Positions 1 through 14,300 of a DNA stretch of 64,000 bases are shown piece after piece (position 1 is the first letter of the stretch; each line of letters starts with the position of its first letter). This stretch comes from Gordionus sp. m RMFG-2023. Taxonomy: Eukaryota > Nematomorpha > Gordioida > Chordodea > Parachordodidae. A program made the position numbers and the translations under genes. The DNA lies in assembly GCF_954871325.1 (NCBI RefSeq), contig NC_088777.1, positions 42,881,366-42,945,365 on the forward strand, written 5' to 3'. Under the pieces are notes generated by a model, which was not told the origin of the DNA, ran no database searches, and worked only from the letters and a program-made list of their open reading frames with translations.

Positions 1-349
1 TATCACCTTCCCTTCCTTTGTTATTATCTACATTATATATTTTTCTTTATTTAAAAATTTTAAAAGCAATAAAAAAAATAATCATATAAATTTTAATCTG
101 GGTATCAAAAAATAATTATGAAAGGTAAAATAAAGCAAAGTGACCACCCTCGGGTGTTTATTTTTATACTATTATTTATTTTATTTTGAAAGAAATTGCA
201 AGCTATTTTATTTATAAAAAGTTTACAAGATATATTACCTACCCTTACCTTACTAGAATTCGATTAGATAGATTATTATTTTGTATGTATAAGAAAGTTG
301 TAAAAAAATAGAGAAATATTTTTCTACCTAAAAAAGAAATAGAGAGACG

Positions 350-1263
350 TAGGCTTAAAACGAATTATTTGTTATTCGATACGATTCGCATGTTACGAAT
401 ATGAATAGCACAATTATTCGATTCGAATTAATCGAAATTATTTAAAATGGAATAAGGCAACAACTTTATTAAAAAAATTTAAGGAAATATATAATGAATA
501 CAAAGTTAGATATAATATTATTACTCATCTGATAAAACGATAATTCAGTCAAACATGGAAAAAATATTCAAACAAAATATCATCTCCATATCTTAATGAA
601 TTAAGAATCGTTTCTAGTAAGAGCTCATTAGAATAGTGGAGACTGCATGGGAATCATTTTCCCGTGCTGCCGAAAATGGCAACTGTTATTTGTCCATTTA
701 GGGATCTTCGGGTACATATGAGCTGTTATTATCAGTATCGACAAATATATAAACAAGAATAGAATGTTTTTGAAGGAAGAAACCATTAAAAAGACTTTAT
801 ATTTGAAAAACTGGTTTTTGTCTAATTCGGATATAGCATAACTATATTTTTCTGTATTATATTTTGATGTTTATAAAATAATATAATTGTGCATTTTTAA
901 AAAATTTTGATAAAATTTTAGAATAAGAAAAACATATAGAAAATAATTTATTATTTTTATAAGCAATTCTAATTCTAAAAATAGGGTGTTTTTGGCCAAT
1001 TATTCAGATAACGTTTTAAAATCATGGGTGTCTACTAGGTTTGTTATTCTGTAAATTTTGATATGCTACAATTAGTTTTAGTAGAATACAGTGCTATTTT
1101 AAAACATCCACATCTGTTTATATTTTTTTATGCTAAATATAATTTTTTATAAGCTTTAGAAAAATTTTCGAATATAATCGAATATTCGCCGAATCAAATC
1201 AAATAATGATTTTATTATGAATATGAATAATAAATTATTCGATTCGTTTTTTTTGTAGGCCTA
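350..1263. mobile_element. Non-autonomous inverted-repeat element (914 bp)
   Basis: The left end TAGGCTTAAAACGAAT faces a right end that reads, inverted, TAGGCCTACAAAAAAAACGA. Both ends are rich in ATTCGATTCGAAT-like words (360-440 and 1165-1245), presumably subterminal repeats. No transposase frame was seen inside. Related short copies occur near 11271-11368 and 17350-17460. Confidence 0.6.
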
Positions 1264-4077
1264 GGGAGACAGATCCGCGAAAATATTAATGAACCCAAAG
1301 AATCTTTCTTTTACAAAGATCTGATACAGCAATTTTTAGCAATAACTATTTAAACTTTATTCCATCGAATGATCTCATGCCCTTCAAACATTACCTTCTT
1401 CTCATTCTTTTTGCTACTCGATATTTCCTTAAACTTTTATTCATTTTCTCTCCTTAATCATAGTTTTACATTTAACGCCAGTAACTTCTATATTTAAAAA
1501 AAAATAACATATGTTCTTCCTTTATTATATAAATACGACATATTAGATACATTTACTCAATAATTAAGAATTAGGCCTGTGTGTCGCAAAATTTTATAGT
1601 TATACCTGGGACAGTCTCATGAAAAAAAAATTAAACTTAAACCCACCCAAAGGCCTGTGTGGGCCGTAGGCATTCACAGTAGAGGTCATAAAACAATTAA
1701 AATTTAAGATGGATCCAACCCACAGTCTAAAACAAAATATATTATGTTTTATCAGAGGCCCAGCCCATAATTATTTAAAAAAATTTCTACCCGGAACACA
1801 ATATCCCTTCACAAAAAAATCAAACTCAAGGCATAGCCCAAGTACATGAAAAAATGAGATACCCATAGTTAATTTATAATTTTATTTTTTGGGCGGGGTA
1901 AGTCACCAGCGGCAATCTAAACAAAAAATAATTCTGGCTTAGGCCTAGCCGATATCTATTAAAAAATTTTAGAAGCTTTCTAAAAAAAAAGGAGAATACA
2001 ACTCATTTACATATAAATTAAATTGACTTTCTTTCTTAAAACACTAAATGTTTATTTTAAAAGAAGAACATAGAAAGACAAATGCTTGATCTGACACGGA
2101 ATGAAGAATTTTTAATACTAATTTTTCTTTAGGAGTTAATTGTTATTCGTATTCTAGTGGAAATGAATAACAGCAATAGAAATGAATAACAGCAATTGGC
2201 GGTAATTTTAATTTTCAAAATCAACAGTGAAAATTATCATTATGATCGATCGTTTCAATTAGGATAAATTTGTGTAGTGCTAAAAGGTGATCATTTTCCA
2301 CACCCTTCATCATTTAATACTAGCCGACAGCATAATGTTATAAAATATTCATAATTATCTCAAACAATTAGAACAAAAAATTTTTTAAATTCTCTTAAGA
2401 AAGAAAATTTATTTAAAGGATATAAACTAGCATTCAGGTGGAACTTTAATTTTTTTTTATAATTTTATCTTTAAAAAACTCATAAACGCAGAACTAGAAG
2501 CCATGAAATAGATAATTATACTTTTAAGAAAATAAATATAATTGATATGGTAAACGGATTAATTAAGCTATTAAGGGGATAAAAATATTTTAAGAAGAAA
2601 CAGGTGAATTATAATGAAGGATATTTAAATAAGTCTATCACCCATATGATGCTAGTATCTAAAGCACAACTAGTTTTAATCAGAGGTCTGCAGACCCGCC
2701 ATAAATAAATTCAAATTATATCAAATTAACCCGTTAGAAAATCATATAATGGAGCATTTAATAATCATTTATGGCTCATATTTTTAATTTTCCTTTTGAG
2801 TTGTTTGCATAATAAAGCCAAAATTATTTAAAAATAAAAATTAAGGTCTGGCCAAATAATTTCGGTAATAGTCCACAGAAGTGTTTTTGACACATAAAAA
2901 TACTTGGGAAAGACCCCATTTTAAATAAATTTCATGCTTAGAAAAAATAAATATTTTTTTCGAAAAATCCTTTTAATTAAAATTATTATTGTGTTAAATT
3001 ATTACTAAATAATAAATATATACAAAAAAATCTGTCATTTTTTTATAACACCTAGTGAAACAATAGGTTGTGAAATATCAATTAAGGAAATGGTCCAGGA
3101 TCCCCTTTTTTGAAGTTACCCAAAACGAACAGTTGGCTAAGGATTAAGGGTTAAATAAAATTTGGTTCGTTGAATTCAAAAATAAATAGTCAATTTAAAG
3201 CATCTTATCAGTTAGACTATGTTAATGCAAGTGAACTATCTCATATTTAAGAGTTCGATTGCTCGCCCTCATTTTTTCTCAAGCCTGTCATAACGAGCCG
3301 TTAGTTAGAGTTAGAAAAATAGTAGCAAGTCTATATGGAGATAAGGTTAATATATATTTTAAAACATCCTAATGGTGTAAGGGGCTAGAGGCAAGGTTAA
3401 TACACCAGAATTAAATCGTTGATATACGTTTAATTCCTAGCGAGAACCTATTTTTTTTGCTGAAAGCATGCGCAGTTACAACACGGGTTGAGTTAATATT
3501 ATGGAAAAAATGGTGAAATAAAATTTGCTCATTGTATAGTTGCTATATTATAATATGAACATATCGAAGACTAAGATTTTTACTATTGTAAATTTATAAT
3601 TTCAAATAATTGTTTCTTTTACTCAACATAAGTGTAAAAAAATTGTTTTTTTTAACATTTACCCCTTTTCAAAAAATAAAATTAATTAAATTGGACTATT
3701 GTTTTACAAAGTATTTTTGTCCGGGTTTTATGTTCCTGGCCGAACCTCATCTAGACCTCTGCAGGTCTCAGGTTTTTATGATAATAGGCGCTTATTAAAG
3801 ATACTATTTCATTTTTACATTATTTTAATTTAAAAAAAAAAGAATTACAATAAATTTTTGTTAAGCTTCTTCTTCGAGGAATAAATTTTGACTCACCTTC
3901 CCCCAGCCCAAAAATATATTTTTAATTTTCGCCTTTACAAGAGGATCAGTTTATCTTCGTTTGTTTTATATATTCTATCACCCTACGAAATAATGCAATA
4001 TAAGGGCTGATAGACGGATTTAAAGGGAAAAAGGCATCATTTAAATCTTTCTCTTAAAGATAAACCAAATTTGAGAT

Positions 4078-4150
4078 TATGTTACGTAAAATCGAACCAC
4101 GCACAGCGGCTCCATGGGAATTAGTGCTAAATCACTGATCTTAACCAAAA
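4078..4150 (-). repeat. tRNA-like (SINE head) remnant
   Basis: The minus strand reads GGTTAAGATCAGTGATTTAG, then GCGTGGTTCGATTTTACG, which looks like D-arm and T-arm boxes. No full cloverleaf was found. A weaker B-box-like word (AGAGTTCGATTGCTC) occurs on the plus strand near 3250. Confidence 0.35.
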
Positions 4151-5966
4151 TATTCGTCACAGAAGCTTTAAAAAAGGAAGGTCCAAATAAATATTACTTG
4201 TTGGTTTATTTTAAATAGTAAAATTTACCTTGTGTTCCAGGATCGTTCCATCGATGACTGACACGCTCAAGTTGTATAATCTGTTCCTATAATTTTATAA
4301 GAATAATAGTTCTTACAAATTGAAGCATTTTGTTTGCGCTTTATTTTAAATAATCCACCTTAAATGGACATTAACGTTTTTATTGGAGTTAAAAAAAACG
4401 CAAAATAGGTTGTGTTTTTAACATTTTTTTTAAAACAAATACCATATTTTAACAAATACAACATTAAACGCTTTGCTCAATTTGTAAGTCTTATAAATTT
4501 AAATAAATTTTTATTTGTAAGTATTATAAATTTAAATAAATTTTTGATTCAAAATACGATGTGGCCAGCCCGTATATTCTTCCTAATGACTTTTTCTTTG
4601 TTTACAAAAAAAATAGTTCATTGGTAAAACTGTTATTGTATACTTTTTTTTTTTTATTCTTATCTATATTTAAAATTAAAATATTAGATAAATAAGTTGA
4701 ATTATTATATAATAATGATTGTATCCTATATAGACAAGATATACATAATAATAGGTATGTAATTATAATGATGAATTGTATAAATATAATAAACAAAAGG
4801 AATATATTGTAAATTTTAATATATTTAAATTTATGATAATTTAACAATATTGGTATTTATTACAAAACAAATATATATTATTATGAATCAATTTTCCTAT
4901 AATTTAACTATTATTGTTATAGCAGTATGAATAGAAAACGAAATATACAATTTGATTAAAATTTTTTTTTAATAGGAACCATACAGCGTTACCAAGCTTA
5001 TAGTTAGGAAAGGAAAAATAATATTAGATTGTATCACTGAGAAAGCCAGATGGAAATATATGGTTTTAGGATACAAAGGAATCGACACATAAAAGATATA
5101 GTATACATTTCAAAAATAAAGATTGAAAAATGATAACGATAAAACTGAGGAAAAAGGTTTACTCGAAAGTGAGGCGGTCTATCACGAATTAAGTTATGAA
5201 ATTTTATACTTTTGCGTAAATTCATTGTTTTTAAAAAGATGGCACCCCTTGTTTAAATTTATGTATTCATTTTTGTCCTTGAAAATTTGGAAGAAAATAT
5301 AAATTTTGGGGGAATACAGAAAAGAACTAAAATATTCCCAAAGGTATGAGTAAATATTGTTATATAATAAAGGGCTGATTAATAATATAATAAAAAAACT
5401 AATTCTGTGGTAATTTAAAGAGATCTGGATTTAAGACCTTGACATGGACTATTTAACGAATAATTTATATTCAAATTGAATTTTTAATATATTTTTTTAA
5501 ATAAAATAGAATGGTTTGTCATTTTTATTGATAAACAGTAAATCTGGCAGGTTTACCAATGTAAAATTCGCTGGAATTTTGAGACATTTGAGGAACTTTG
5601 TAAAAATGCCCCAAATTGGCTAGTCACACATGCTTGACTCATTGAATTAGATATATTACATTCAGTGTAAACCAAAAAATAAGTCTAAACTGCAATATTA
5701 ATTTGATGCATAAACTTTTATTTAAGACTTAAAATTATAATGATCGAATTTTATATAATAAAATTAATTAATCGGAGACTTGGGAGTTCAATCATGTCCT
5801 TCTTCTGTAATGATATAACTGTTTGCTGATGATATATTTTCATTTTCTTAAAATTTAAGGAGTTGAAATAACTGGATGATTATATATAGTATCAATAATT
5901 TTATATTGTAAATATTAATTTTAATGGAAATTAATTTTCCACGCGTTTAATGATAAGTTTATTATT

Positions 5967-6194
5967 TTATTTTTGGAATAGGTTATTCCAAAATAAGACC
6001 AATCTCCGAAGTAGCAGGGAAATCGATAAAAGTTTTATAGCAAATAAACTTATAGGTTGGTCCACTTTCAACCATGTCAGAGGTTGAAAATGTTTTGTAC
6101 TTATCCATTTCCACGTTTCCCCAAAACCACTCTTTGTTCGAAATTCTGCGAAATTTGCTAAAACAACTCCTATATCAAGATTGATATCTGCCAT
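5967..6194 (-). other. Protein-like patch, frame undecided
   Basis: A less AT-rich block that is open in two minus-strand frames. One reads NLDIGVVLANFAEFRTKSGF and GETWKWISTKHFQPLTW from an ATG; the other reads ISNKEWFWGNVEMDKYKTFS and YKFICYKTFIDFPATSEIG. Both look like protein and neither matches a family I can name. Its position 3' of the probable semaphorin exon, on the same strand, makes an exon possible, but no clean splice pair decides it. Confidence 0.2.
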
Positions 6195-7368
6195 TGTATT
6201 TTGAAACTCTTTCTAATGATATTCAAATATTAGGAATAAATGAAATATGCCAGGGAATTTCAATGGAAATTTTAAATTTCGTTCCTGTAGCACGAAATTT
6301 TTGGCTTTTACATTAGTACGACAGGTTATGTGATTAACGAGGTACATCAACTACATGTGAAAGGATCAGTTGGGAATAACTTTCTAAATAAAGATAGCAT
6401 GTCTTAAAATAATAAGTAAAACTTCTTTCCTTAAAAATTGGTTTAGCATTGTAAAACAGGTGAAAAATCCCGTGAGTTGACACTCAGTGAACATATTTAT
6501 TTTTAAAAATGATTAAATTCTCTTTTGCCTATTTTTTCTCGCTCTTATATTCATTCAAAAAAGTTTTCCAAATAAAAGAGCACCTAAAAGTGTTTTTTTT
6601 ATTAATTAAAAAACATGCAACACAAAAACTTATCAATTTGGAAAACAGCAAAAAATATTATAAAATGAGCTAGATTTTTGGGACAAAAAAAACAAAATAA
6701 TTACACGAATTTCTTAAAATAAAAATTTAGAGTGCCATAATTAGATATTATATATATATTTTTTAAAAAAAAAAAAATTAAATCAGGAAAACACGCCAAA
6801 CTAAATATTTTTTTACAAAAACAATTTCAATTTTATGAAAAATTTTAAATGTTTTATTTATAATTAACACGACAACTACTATAAACTTTATCCACCATTG
6901 GTAAAATTAATTCGCCAGAGATGCACTCGGGCGAATTATTAATAGGCATTAGTATCGGTTATTATTGGTTGCATCTTTGCAAAATATTATCGGCTCTAAT
7001 TAGCTCTATCCTATAGTAGATTGAATGTTGGAGTGAACTATCTATACTATTCAGTAATTATGAGATAGTGCCAGTTAGTCGGTCCCAACATTTACGCTAC
7101 GTATTGTTACCTTTTAAAAATAGGGCAAATTAACTTCATTTATCATTTTTTCCTCCATGAATAAAATAAATTTCAAAAATATACAAGTATAAAAAAATTA
7201 ATTATATTAATATTTTAAACTTGACTAGTGCTGAGTTTCTTATTTTTAAGATAAAATATAGTTGAAATTATTTTTCGGCAAGAAATAATTTGATAATTTT
7301 TTTTGATTATCAAATCATTTTTTTTTGATAATATAAAAACCATAACAAATTTTTTTATAAATATAAAC

Positions 7369-7468
7369 CTTCCGCCGACATAGATGAAACCATTTTCTTC
7401 GTACAAAAATTTGAAATGCTCTGGAAAGGTGTCGTTTTTCTGTCCCAGAAATGTTTTGAACGATTGAC
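7369..7468 (-). CDS. Probable semaphorin exon (start of sema domain)
   Basis: A 100-nt exon candidate lies between a good acceptor (GTCTGCAG|GTC) and donor (GGAAG|GTTTAT). In one frame it reads QSFKTFLGQKNDTFPEHFKF and LYEENGFIYVGG. This resembles the N-terminal sema region of insect Sema-1a, where F-L-G, H-F-K-x-L and a V-G-x-R strand occur at the same spacing. It would be entered in phase 1 and left in phase 2. Semaphorins are secreted or membrane guidance ligands that bind plexins. No signal-peptide exon upstream or later sema exon was recognised, so this may be an isolated exon of a long-intron gene or a relic. The two other frames are also open across the exon, which weakens the call. 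Confidence 0.42.
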
Positions 7469-8106
7469 CTGCAGACAATATTAAATGGAATTATGATAAG
7501 TAGTTTTATATATTACATTTTAGCAGGATGACCTAAAGGGCCAAGATAACGAAGCAATTATCTATAGAAATGGACCTTAACTCTAAGTTGACCATATCTT
7601 AATTATCATTTGGTCACATTATGTTGCATTTTAAATGAATAGATTTCGTCCCCGAGTCCAACCGTGGCCAAGTGCTAAAAAACATAAGGTCATGCCCGAA
7701 TTTAATATAAATGGAATTAGGAAATATATACATTTCTAAATTTAAAGTTCAAGAATAACTTGGCTTATGATGTTTATCAATTCCATTCTACTTAATTACA
7801 AAATATGACAATAATATATTATAAATTATATTAAACGGATTTGAAAAAATTTTCAATTTTGATGTAAAATAGTAATAATAAAGAAAGAATTCGATATAAT
7901 AAGATTTAAAGACCTCATTCTTTAATCTAAAGTGAAGCGTGGTATATCAAATAACCTTTTGTCTATTTCCGGCTATTTGTCCGTTCACATCTTTTTTTAA
8001 AACTTTTATTGCTTTATTGTTTTTTTTGGTATTCGATCATGGAGAAACAAAGAATAGAAAATGAATATCTTTAGGGCTATGGGACAAAATATTTTCATCC
8101 CTTTTA

Positions 8107-8305
8107 TAGTGTTGCTGAACGTCTCGATTTGAGCCGCTTTAACAGCTATCAATGTTCTACAAGAAAGGTAATGCCTAAGTTTATAAATTTTGTCAACAGA
8201 TGTCTAAACCTTTGTGCCATCTATGACCGAAATCTTCAGGCATGCATAGTATTTTTCTGGTTAAAATATTGAGTTAACCTTTTTAAAAATCGCCTCCAGC
8301 ACTAC
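8107..8305. repeat. Interspersed repeat family R1, copy 1
   Basis: About 200 bp with ends TAGTGTTGCTGAACG and CGCCTCCAGCACTA. It holds GATGTCTAAACCTTTGTGCC and a TTTTCTGGTTAAAATATTGAG core. Matching copies are at 25080, 28535 and 55980, plus a fragment near 57260. Confidence 0.6.
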
Positions 8306-9124
8306 CCCTTTATAAAGGTTTTAGATGGGTTATTGATAAACTTATACTATAAGAATGATGGGACAATCTTTAATAAAAATAATAATATTAGAGCCCATCA
8401 TTTATATTATCCTCAGAATGCTAAATTAGAAAATGTTGCCTTTAAATGATAATTATTTCTTTCTTTCTAAGGATCACAAAAAATTCCATACACATTTTAA
8501 ATACGATATAAATATCAGAAATCTACAGATGTAATAATTATCAGTTTTGGCCACAGGAAAAATCGAAAACATGAGAAGAAAATTAATTCTTCGAGATCGC
8601 TTCGAGACATGATTTTTCAGCTGATTATTTGATATAACTTAAATATATTCCATTTGAATTTTAGTCAATTTTATAATTCAGTCCGTATCAGTTCGGGTTT
8701 TAAGGCCTAATCGTCGGGTTATTAGATTTTTTTATTTTTATGCCCGACCTAGCACGAAATATATTATTAGATCCAGTCCTATTACCAGGTCTCTGATAAA
8801 TACACTATCGAATTTTTTACAATTTTAGAGGACAAAAAGACACTTTGTGCCAAAAAAATTGAGAAATAAAAAACATAATATTTTTATTATTGGCAGGCGT
8901 AATATATTCGAACTTAAAAAGGGTAATAATTTTATGTTTTATTATATATTTAAAAATTTTTTTTAAAGTACTTTTTAATTTAAACGTAATTTTTAAAAAT
9001 GATATTTATTATATGTTACATACCTTGTGAATGACAATAAATTATAGGGGCAATTATATTTTACGCTTTTAAACAAATAATTAAGATTCAATGAAATTTT
9101 ATACATATTACATTTAATATACAC

Positions 9125-10530
9125 AAACTTATAAACTAGCTGGAGGTTTAGCTAACAAACTAAATAGCTAGTATTCAAACTATTTAGAGACTTAGCCAGT
9201 TTAAAAACTAACCAGCTAATATACAAACTAAACTATCTAATTTACAATCTAGGTAGCTAATTTTTGTTTTTTAGATTTCGGAGTATATTTTAGGATCTGT
9301 GTCTTTTTAATATATTTTTTTAAGCTTATTTATAATTATTTTATTTTTAAAAAAAATTATTAACTTTTATATATTATTTCATGTATCTTTCCTAAAATTC
9401 TTGCTTGTTTTATCATATATTTTTTTTAAATTTTGCTTTATTTATATTTTCATTTTGTTAGGATTTGGAGTCTAGATTTTCATTATACGACAGTAATTAT
9501 CAGTCAAGAAGATTGATTATATTTTTCTTAGAATGGCTCAAGATTTTCTAAAAATGTGTTAGGAGAAACGAATTATTTGACATATGTGATCCAAGTTGTT
9601 AGTGTCAAATATGCACAAAAAGTATGTAATGCAAAGAGATAGTACAAGTGAATTAGTAGCATGTCTAGGCATGGCATAACATGTAGGAAAATACAATTCA
9701 AGGAAAACTATTAAAAAAATTAAACTTATTGATTGGAAAGGGGGGGGGGGAATAAAATTTGACAAAATGGAGAAAAAATAAGTTTAATAAAAGAAAATAA
9801 TTATTAGAAAACTCACAAATGGTAAATGTAATATCAGGTAAAATATATAATAGGCTAAAAAAATGGGGGAAGGGGGGGGCAGAATTAAACATGGAAGAAA
9901 TGATATTTTAAAAAAAATCAAAAGAATCAATAATGAGATAAATTTATGATTTAAATCAATTCTCTCGTTGTTTGTATTTTAATAACTTTAGTTTTTGTTT
10001 TCAAATAAATAAAAAACATTTTATTATAATACCTCATTTTTACTATATTTCGCATATAAGTTTTAATTGGTTCCTAAATTTTATTATTATATGGTTTTAT
10101 AATAGGTTTGCTTTAATCCTGAAATTATTTTTTTTGGTATAATGAACTACTATAAAATTTTAAAATTTTTATATTGTTAAATTAAAAGATTTATCAAAAG
10201 GTCTCGATAATTATATCTGGCATGTTTAATAGATATTTTATTTATTATATATTTTGTCATTGATAGAGAATACTAAGATTAATTCTGATGCAGTTTATAA
10301 ATATTAACTTAATTATAGTTTATGTAAAATTATAAATATTAAAAAATATTTAAAAACTGGAAATAATTTTTACAAAGTTTGTATATTAGCTAGCGAGTTC
10401 CTAAATTAGTTAACTAATTTATAAACTAGCTAAGCCTCTAATTAGTTTAAATATTATAAGTTAGCTTATAAACTAGATAAACCTCTATCTAGTGTTAGTA
10501 AACTAGCTAAGTTTTTATATTAGTTGTAAT
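9125..10530. mobile_element. Probable non-autonomous element with AACTAGCTAA subterminal repeats
   Basis: Clusters of AAACTAGCTAA/TTAGCTAGTTT words lie at 9130-9260 and, inverted, at 10375-10530, with about 1.1 kb of AT-rich filler and two G-runs between. The clustered, inverted arrangement resembles hAT ends, but exact termini and target duplication were not found. Confidence 0.45.
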
Positions 10531-11270
10531 AAATTTACTAATATTTAAAAAAAATGATAAATTATAATAATAGCAGAAAATTTTATAAGTAAGAAATTAA
10601 AAAATATATATATATTATTCAAAATTTTTAAGCATATATCTTAAATACTTTCATTCTTTTCGGAAATGGAACAGAATAATAATAAAAAATGTCCATGTTC
10701 CTAGGCCCCTGGTTTTAATGTTTCAAGCATAATTTATATAAATATCAAAGATCTTAAAATTACCATTTTTTAGAAAAATATTTTTGAACCTCTTAAGGAG
10801 AAAAAAATAAATAAAGAAGACCATGCCAGGGTTCCAGAATCGGGTCCAGCAAAAAAGCTCAATAATAAGGAAATAGAAAATGAGGTTTAAAAAAAAATTG
10901 AAATATTTTTAAAAATCAATAGTTATATTATATTATGATCTAAATTTGTTTTTTTTACATAACTTAATCTTTTACTTATAAATTAACATGCGGCAAATGT
11001 ATCCCTTTGTAACATTTATTTACAATATCTTTACATATATAAAACGTGGTTGTTATTATAAAATAAGTTGAACATACTAAGTTTTTTTTTCTAATAAAAA
11101 AAAAATTTGGCCATCCAACAACAGAATTAATTAAGGATTAAATCTATGAAATTTAATCCTAAAATAATTAACTTGTTATCTCAAAAACTATGATATCAAA
11201 TTTAAAGCGGATAGATCAAGAGGTTTATTAAATTAATCTTTTGTATAGGCGTCATTTCAATACTAGAGAC

Positions 11271-11368
11271 TAGGTTTATTCAAAAACGAATACTTTAAAC
11301 GAATCAAATAATTTATTATTCGTTCGAAAGAACCGGATACGAATATATTCGTTTTTGAATAGGGCTAA
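11271..11368. repeat. Short inverted-repeat MITE (98 bp)
   Basis: The left arm TAGGTTTATTCAAAAACGAA matches the inverse of the right arm, TAGCCCTATTCAAAAACGAA, with three differences. Internal words resemble the 350-1263 element, so this is likely a miniature relative. Confidence 0.6.
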
Positions 11369-14300
11369 TAGGGAAGTGTATGTCAATTTATTTTATTTCT
11401 TTCCTATAATTTTTTGACCAAACAATAAATAAAAATGGTAATTGCTTTGTGTTTTTACTTGTTATTTTTTAAAAAAAGATATATTTAAATATGAATTCAA
11501 ATCCATGATATTTTTACTATTTTTTTGTATTTCATTTAGAATTTTAAAATCTTGATAACGAAAAATCTAAAATAAAAACGAATAAATTTTTATAAAATAT
11601 CAGAGTTAGAAAAAAGAAATTTTTAAATACATTTTGTAAACCGCTATAATAGATAGTGGATATCTCTATGATACTATGGCAGGGAACTAAAAACAAAATA
11701 ATTTATTAGTGTTGGTTTTAAAATAATTTTTTCCGCTTAAAAAAAACTAATGTTCAAAAAAATGTATTTCTTTCTTTCGTTCTTTCATTTTTAAGGTAAT
11801 AATTTGAAAAATGATTACTTCTAAAACACCAATTATTACCAGATCTGTAGGTAATAGGTTCAGGTATATAATGGTCTAGGTAATTATTTAACCACTATGT
11901 CACCTCATACTTTCATATTTAGTAATGTAGTCTAATAGGTAAGAGTGTAAGATTATAATTATAATCATTTTTATATTGTTATTAATTTTTTTCAAAATGA
12001 TAACTCTCAAGAAACCTCAAATTACGAGGGGGCTCAAATAAATGTCTATTTTTAAAGAGGACCCTAAGATTTTTGCGGTACCCCCTCTGATAGTTTTAAA
12101 AGTTCCATATTTCTGGCTTACATTTAAATATTCATGATAATGATTCCAGATTAAGTCTTCTTTACAACTCACCATTTTTGTAAATTAAATATAATAATCG
12201 TTCCCTCTCCTAAGCCTTTTTTTATCCCCTTCACATAATTACTATAAAAAATTCTATTTAAATGTTTTAATGGCATTATGAAAAATTATAAAAAGATCTG
12301 ATTTTAATCAAAAACAGATTTTAAATAATTTTCACAATTTATAAATTTCATCGTTATAGATCCACGTTATAATTATTAATTAGCGATTTCTGCATATACT
12401 ACTTTTGTAATAATAAAAAAATCGATAGAAATGGAATTATTAAACTTAAATGGTTCCATATCATTAGGGCTGCTAAAAACACAATTTTATATAACTTTAT
12501 AAAAAAATATAACCGTTGTTTTGCTCTTGGTACCATTTAGTGGTTTTCCTATATTTTTTTTAATAAAAACCTTTTTTAATTTTAGTTTTTTGTTTAAATT
12601 AGGTTTGGATTGTTTAACCAAAAAATAAATGCATTTTTGGTCTGAATTTTATTTAATTTCCATTTTTGTTTTGTTTACACATTTAATTAATTATGATCCA
12701 AATGTTTATAAAAATTTAATAACATCACCCAAATTATCATTTTTTGTTACATATTTTTATTTTACTATTATTATAATAGTAAATCGATATTAAAAAATAT
12801 GACAGGAAAGATAATTAAATATTGGATGAATACATGAAGCAGATATGAGTATTATCCTCCCGAAATTTTTGCGATATGATAAATTTGGGTCAAAATTTTT
12901 GAATTGCTCCTTCTTAATTCATTAGGGATTTAGGGATAGATTTTATAAAATGTGTGCCATTGAGTTTCTATATGTTGTAAAAAATAATAATCAGAATGAA
13001 TGGCGAGTTTGTTAGAGTAAATTTTTTACAAGTCACTTAAATAAGTCCTGAATTTCTATGGAGATGCGAACAGGTATAATTAAAAAAACATACTTTATCT
13101 GCTAGGAAAGGTATATTAGTTTAGGTTCATTTTCGTGTATGCTTTTTCGGAATATAAGAATTCTTTTCTTGAGCCATAATTATCAAAGTTTGACTCAAAC
13201 CACTTGTAAAATTATTTTAAAAAATAGTTTGCATCCAGAGATATTATTTGAAATTAATCTAGATATGATAGTTGGTCGGATTTCGTCCATTAAATTTAGT
13301 CAGCAAGACAGAGAAAACTCGTAATAAAGTTTCCAAGAATAATTCTGGTAAAATTGACAACTCCGCTATTATGATACAGAGGTAAAATCCTGACTGGAAT
13401 GCCGTTTTTTTAAACTTCGATAAAATAAGAAATAAAGTAGGAGATAAAATTTTTATAGTACTTTTGTGGGGACATCAACCCGACTCATAGAATTGTTTTA
13501 TCTTTGAACAGTGTTGAAAACCAGCAAAGAGTAACTAGATTTTTACAAGTGAGATATGTTTTTTAAAAAAATAATGACGCTATTTTGTAGGCGTACTAAA
13601 AAAAATGAGTGTGCTCTGTAAAATAAGGTTAAATTAAATATTTTATACTTATAATTTAGATTAGACGGATCGTATCTATATAGAAGCGTGTCTAAATAAA
13701 GATATTTAATAGGCACATTAAGATATATTTTGGAGGCCTCCAAGCACTGAAGATCAAATTTTTTATTATTGTTGGGAAAATTGTATGTTAGTAAACGGGG
13801 AAAATAATATTACATATTGTGATTTATAAGAAAACACAGATTTTAAGTTTTTCACCTAAAATTCACAAAATTTAGAATAAATTACCTGGGAATTTTTATT
13901 AAAACCATCAATTTCAAATTGTGCCCTTCGATTCGAGGCAATGATCATTATTAGGATTGCTTTGGAATTGGGCTGACGACCCCAAATCCAATTGACCACT
14001 TTAAGCCATTGAGGGTGAGACCCCCTACTCCTTGACGACTTAAATATATTATTTAAATATAAAAAGGCGTTTGTTAACCCCCTTGAGTCAAACCCCTACA
14101 TTGCATTCTCACTTCAATAGAGAATCCTAATATGAATCCTAATATGACCAGTGTCCAACGTGGCTATTCAAGTTAGGTTTTATTCATGTTAATAATCGTT
14201 CCCGTATTTATTTAGAGTTGGAATGAAACTGTAAAATATATTATTTTTTTTAAAAAAAAACTTACGTAGATCGAAAGAATAAATAGAATTTAAATTCTGG

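Larger units (their letters stand above)
1264..7368. other. Gene-poor AT-rich stretch
   Basis: Apart from the tRNA-like piece at 4078 and the undecided patch at 5967 nothing firm is seen. The blocks 1600-1960 (GGCCTGTGTGGGCC, GGCCTAGCC words) and 2685-3780 (GAGGTCTGCAGACCC facing CTAGACCTCTGCAGG) look like decayed CCCG-ended elements. A less AT-rich patch at 6900-7100 has no open frame I trust. Short open frames elsewhere are low-complexity. Confidence 0.5.

Noticed and set aside
9559-9892. Minus-strand frames with proline-rich starts that look like signal peptides
   Set aside because: They come from C-runs opposite the G-runs inside an AT-rich repeat; no splice link to the semaphorin-like exon could be shown.
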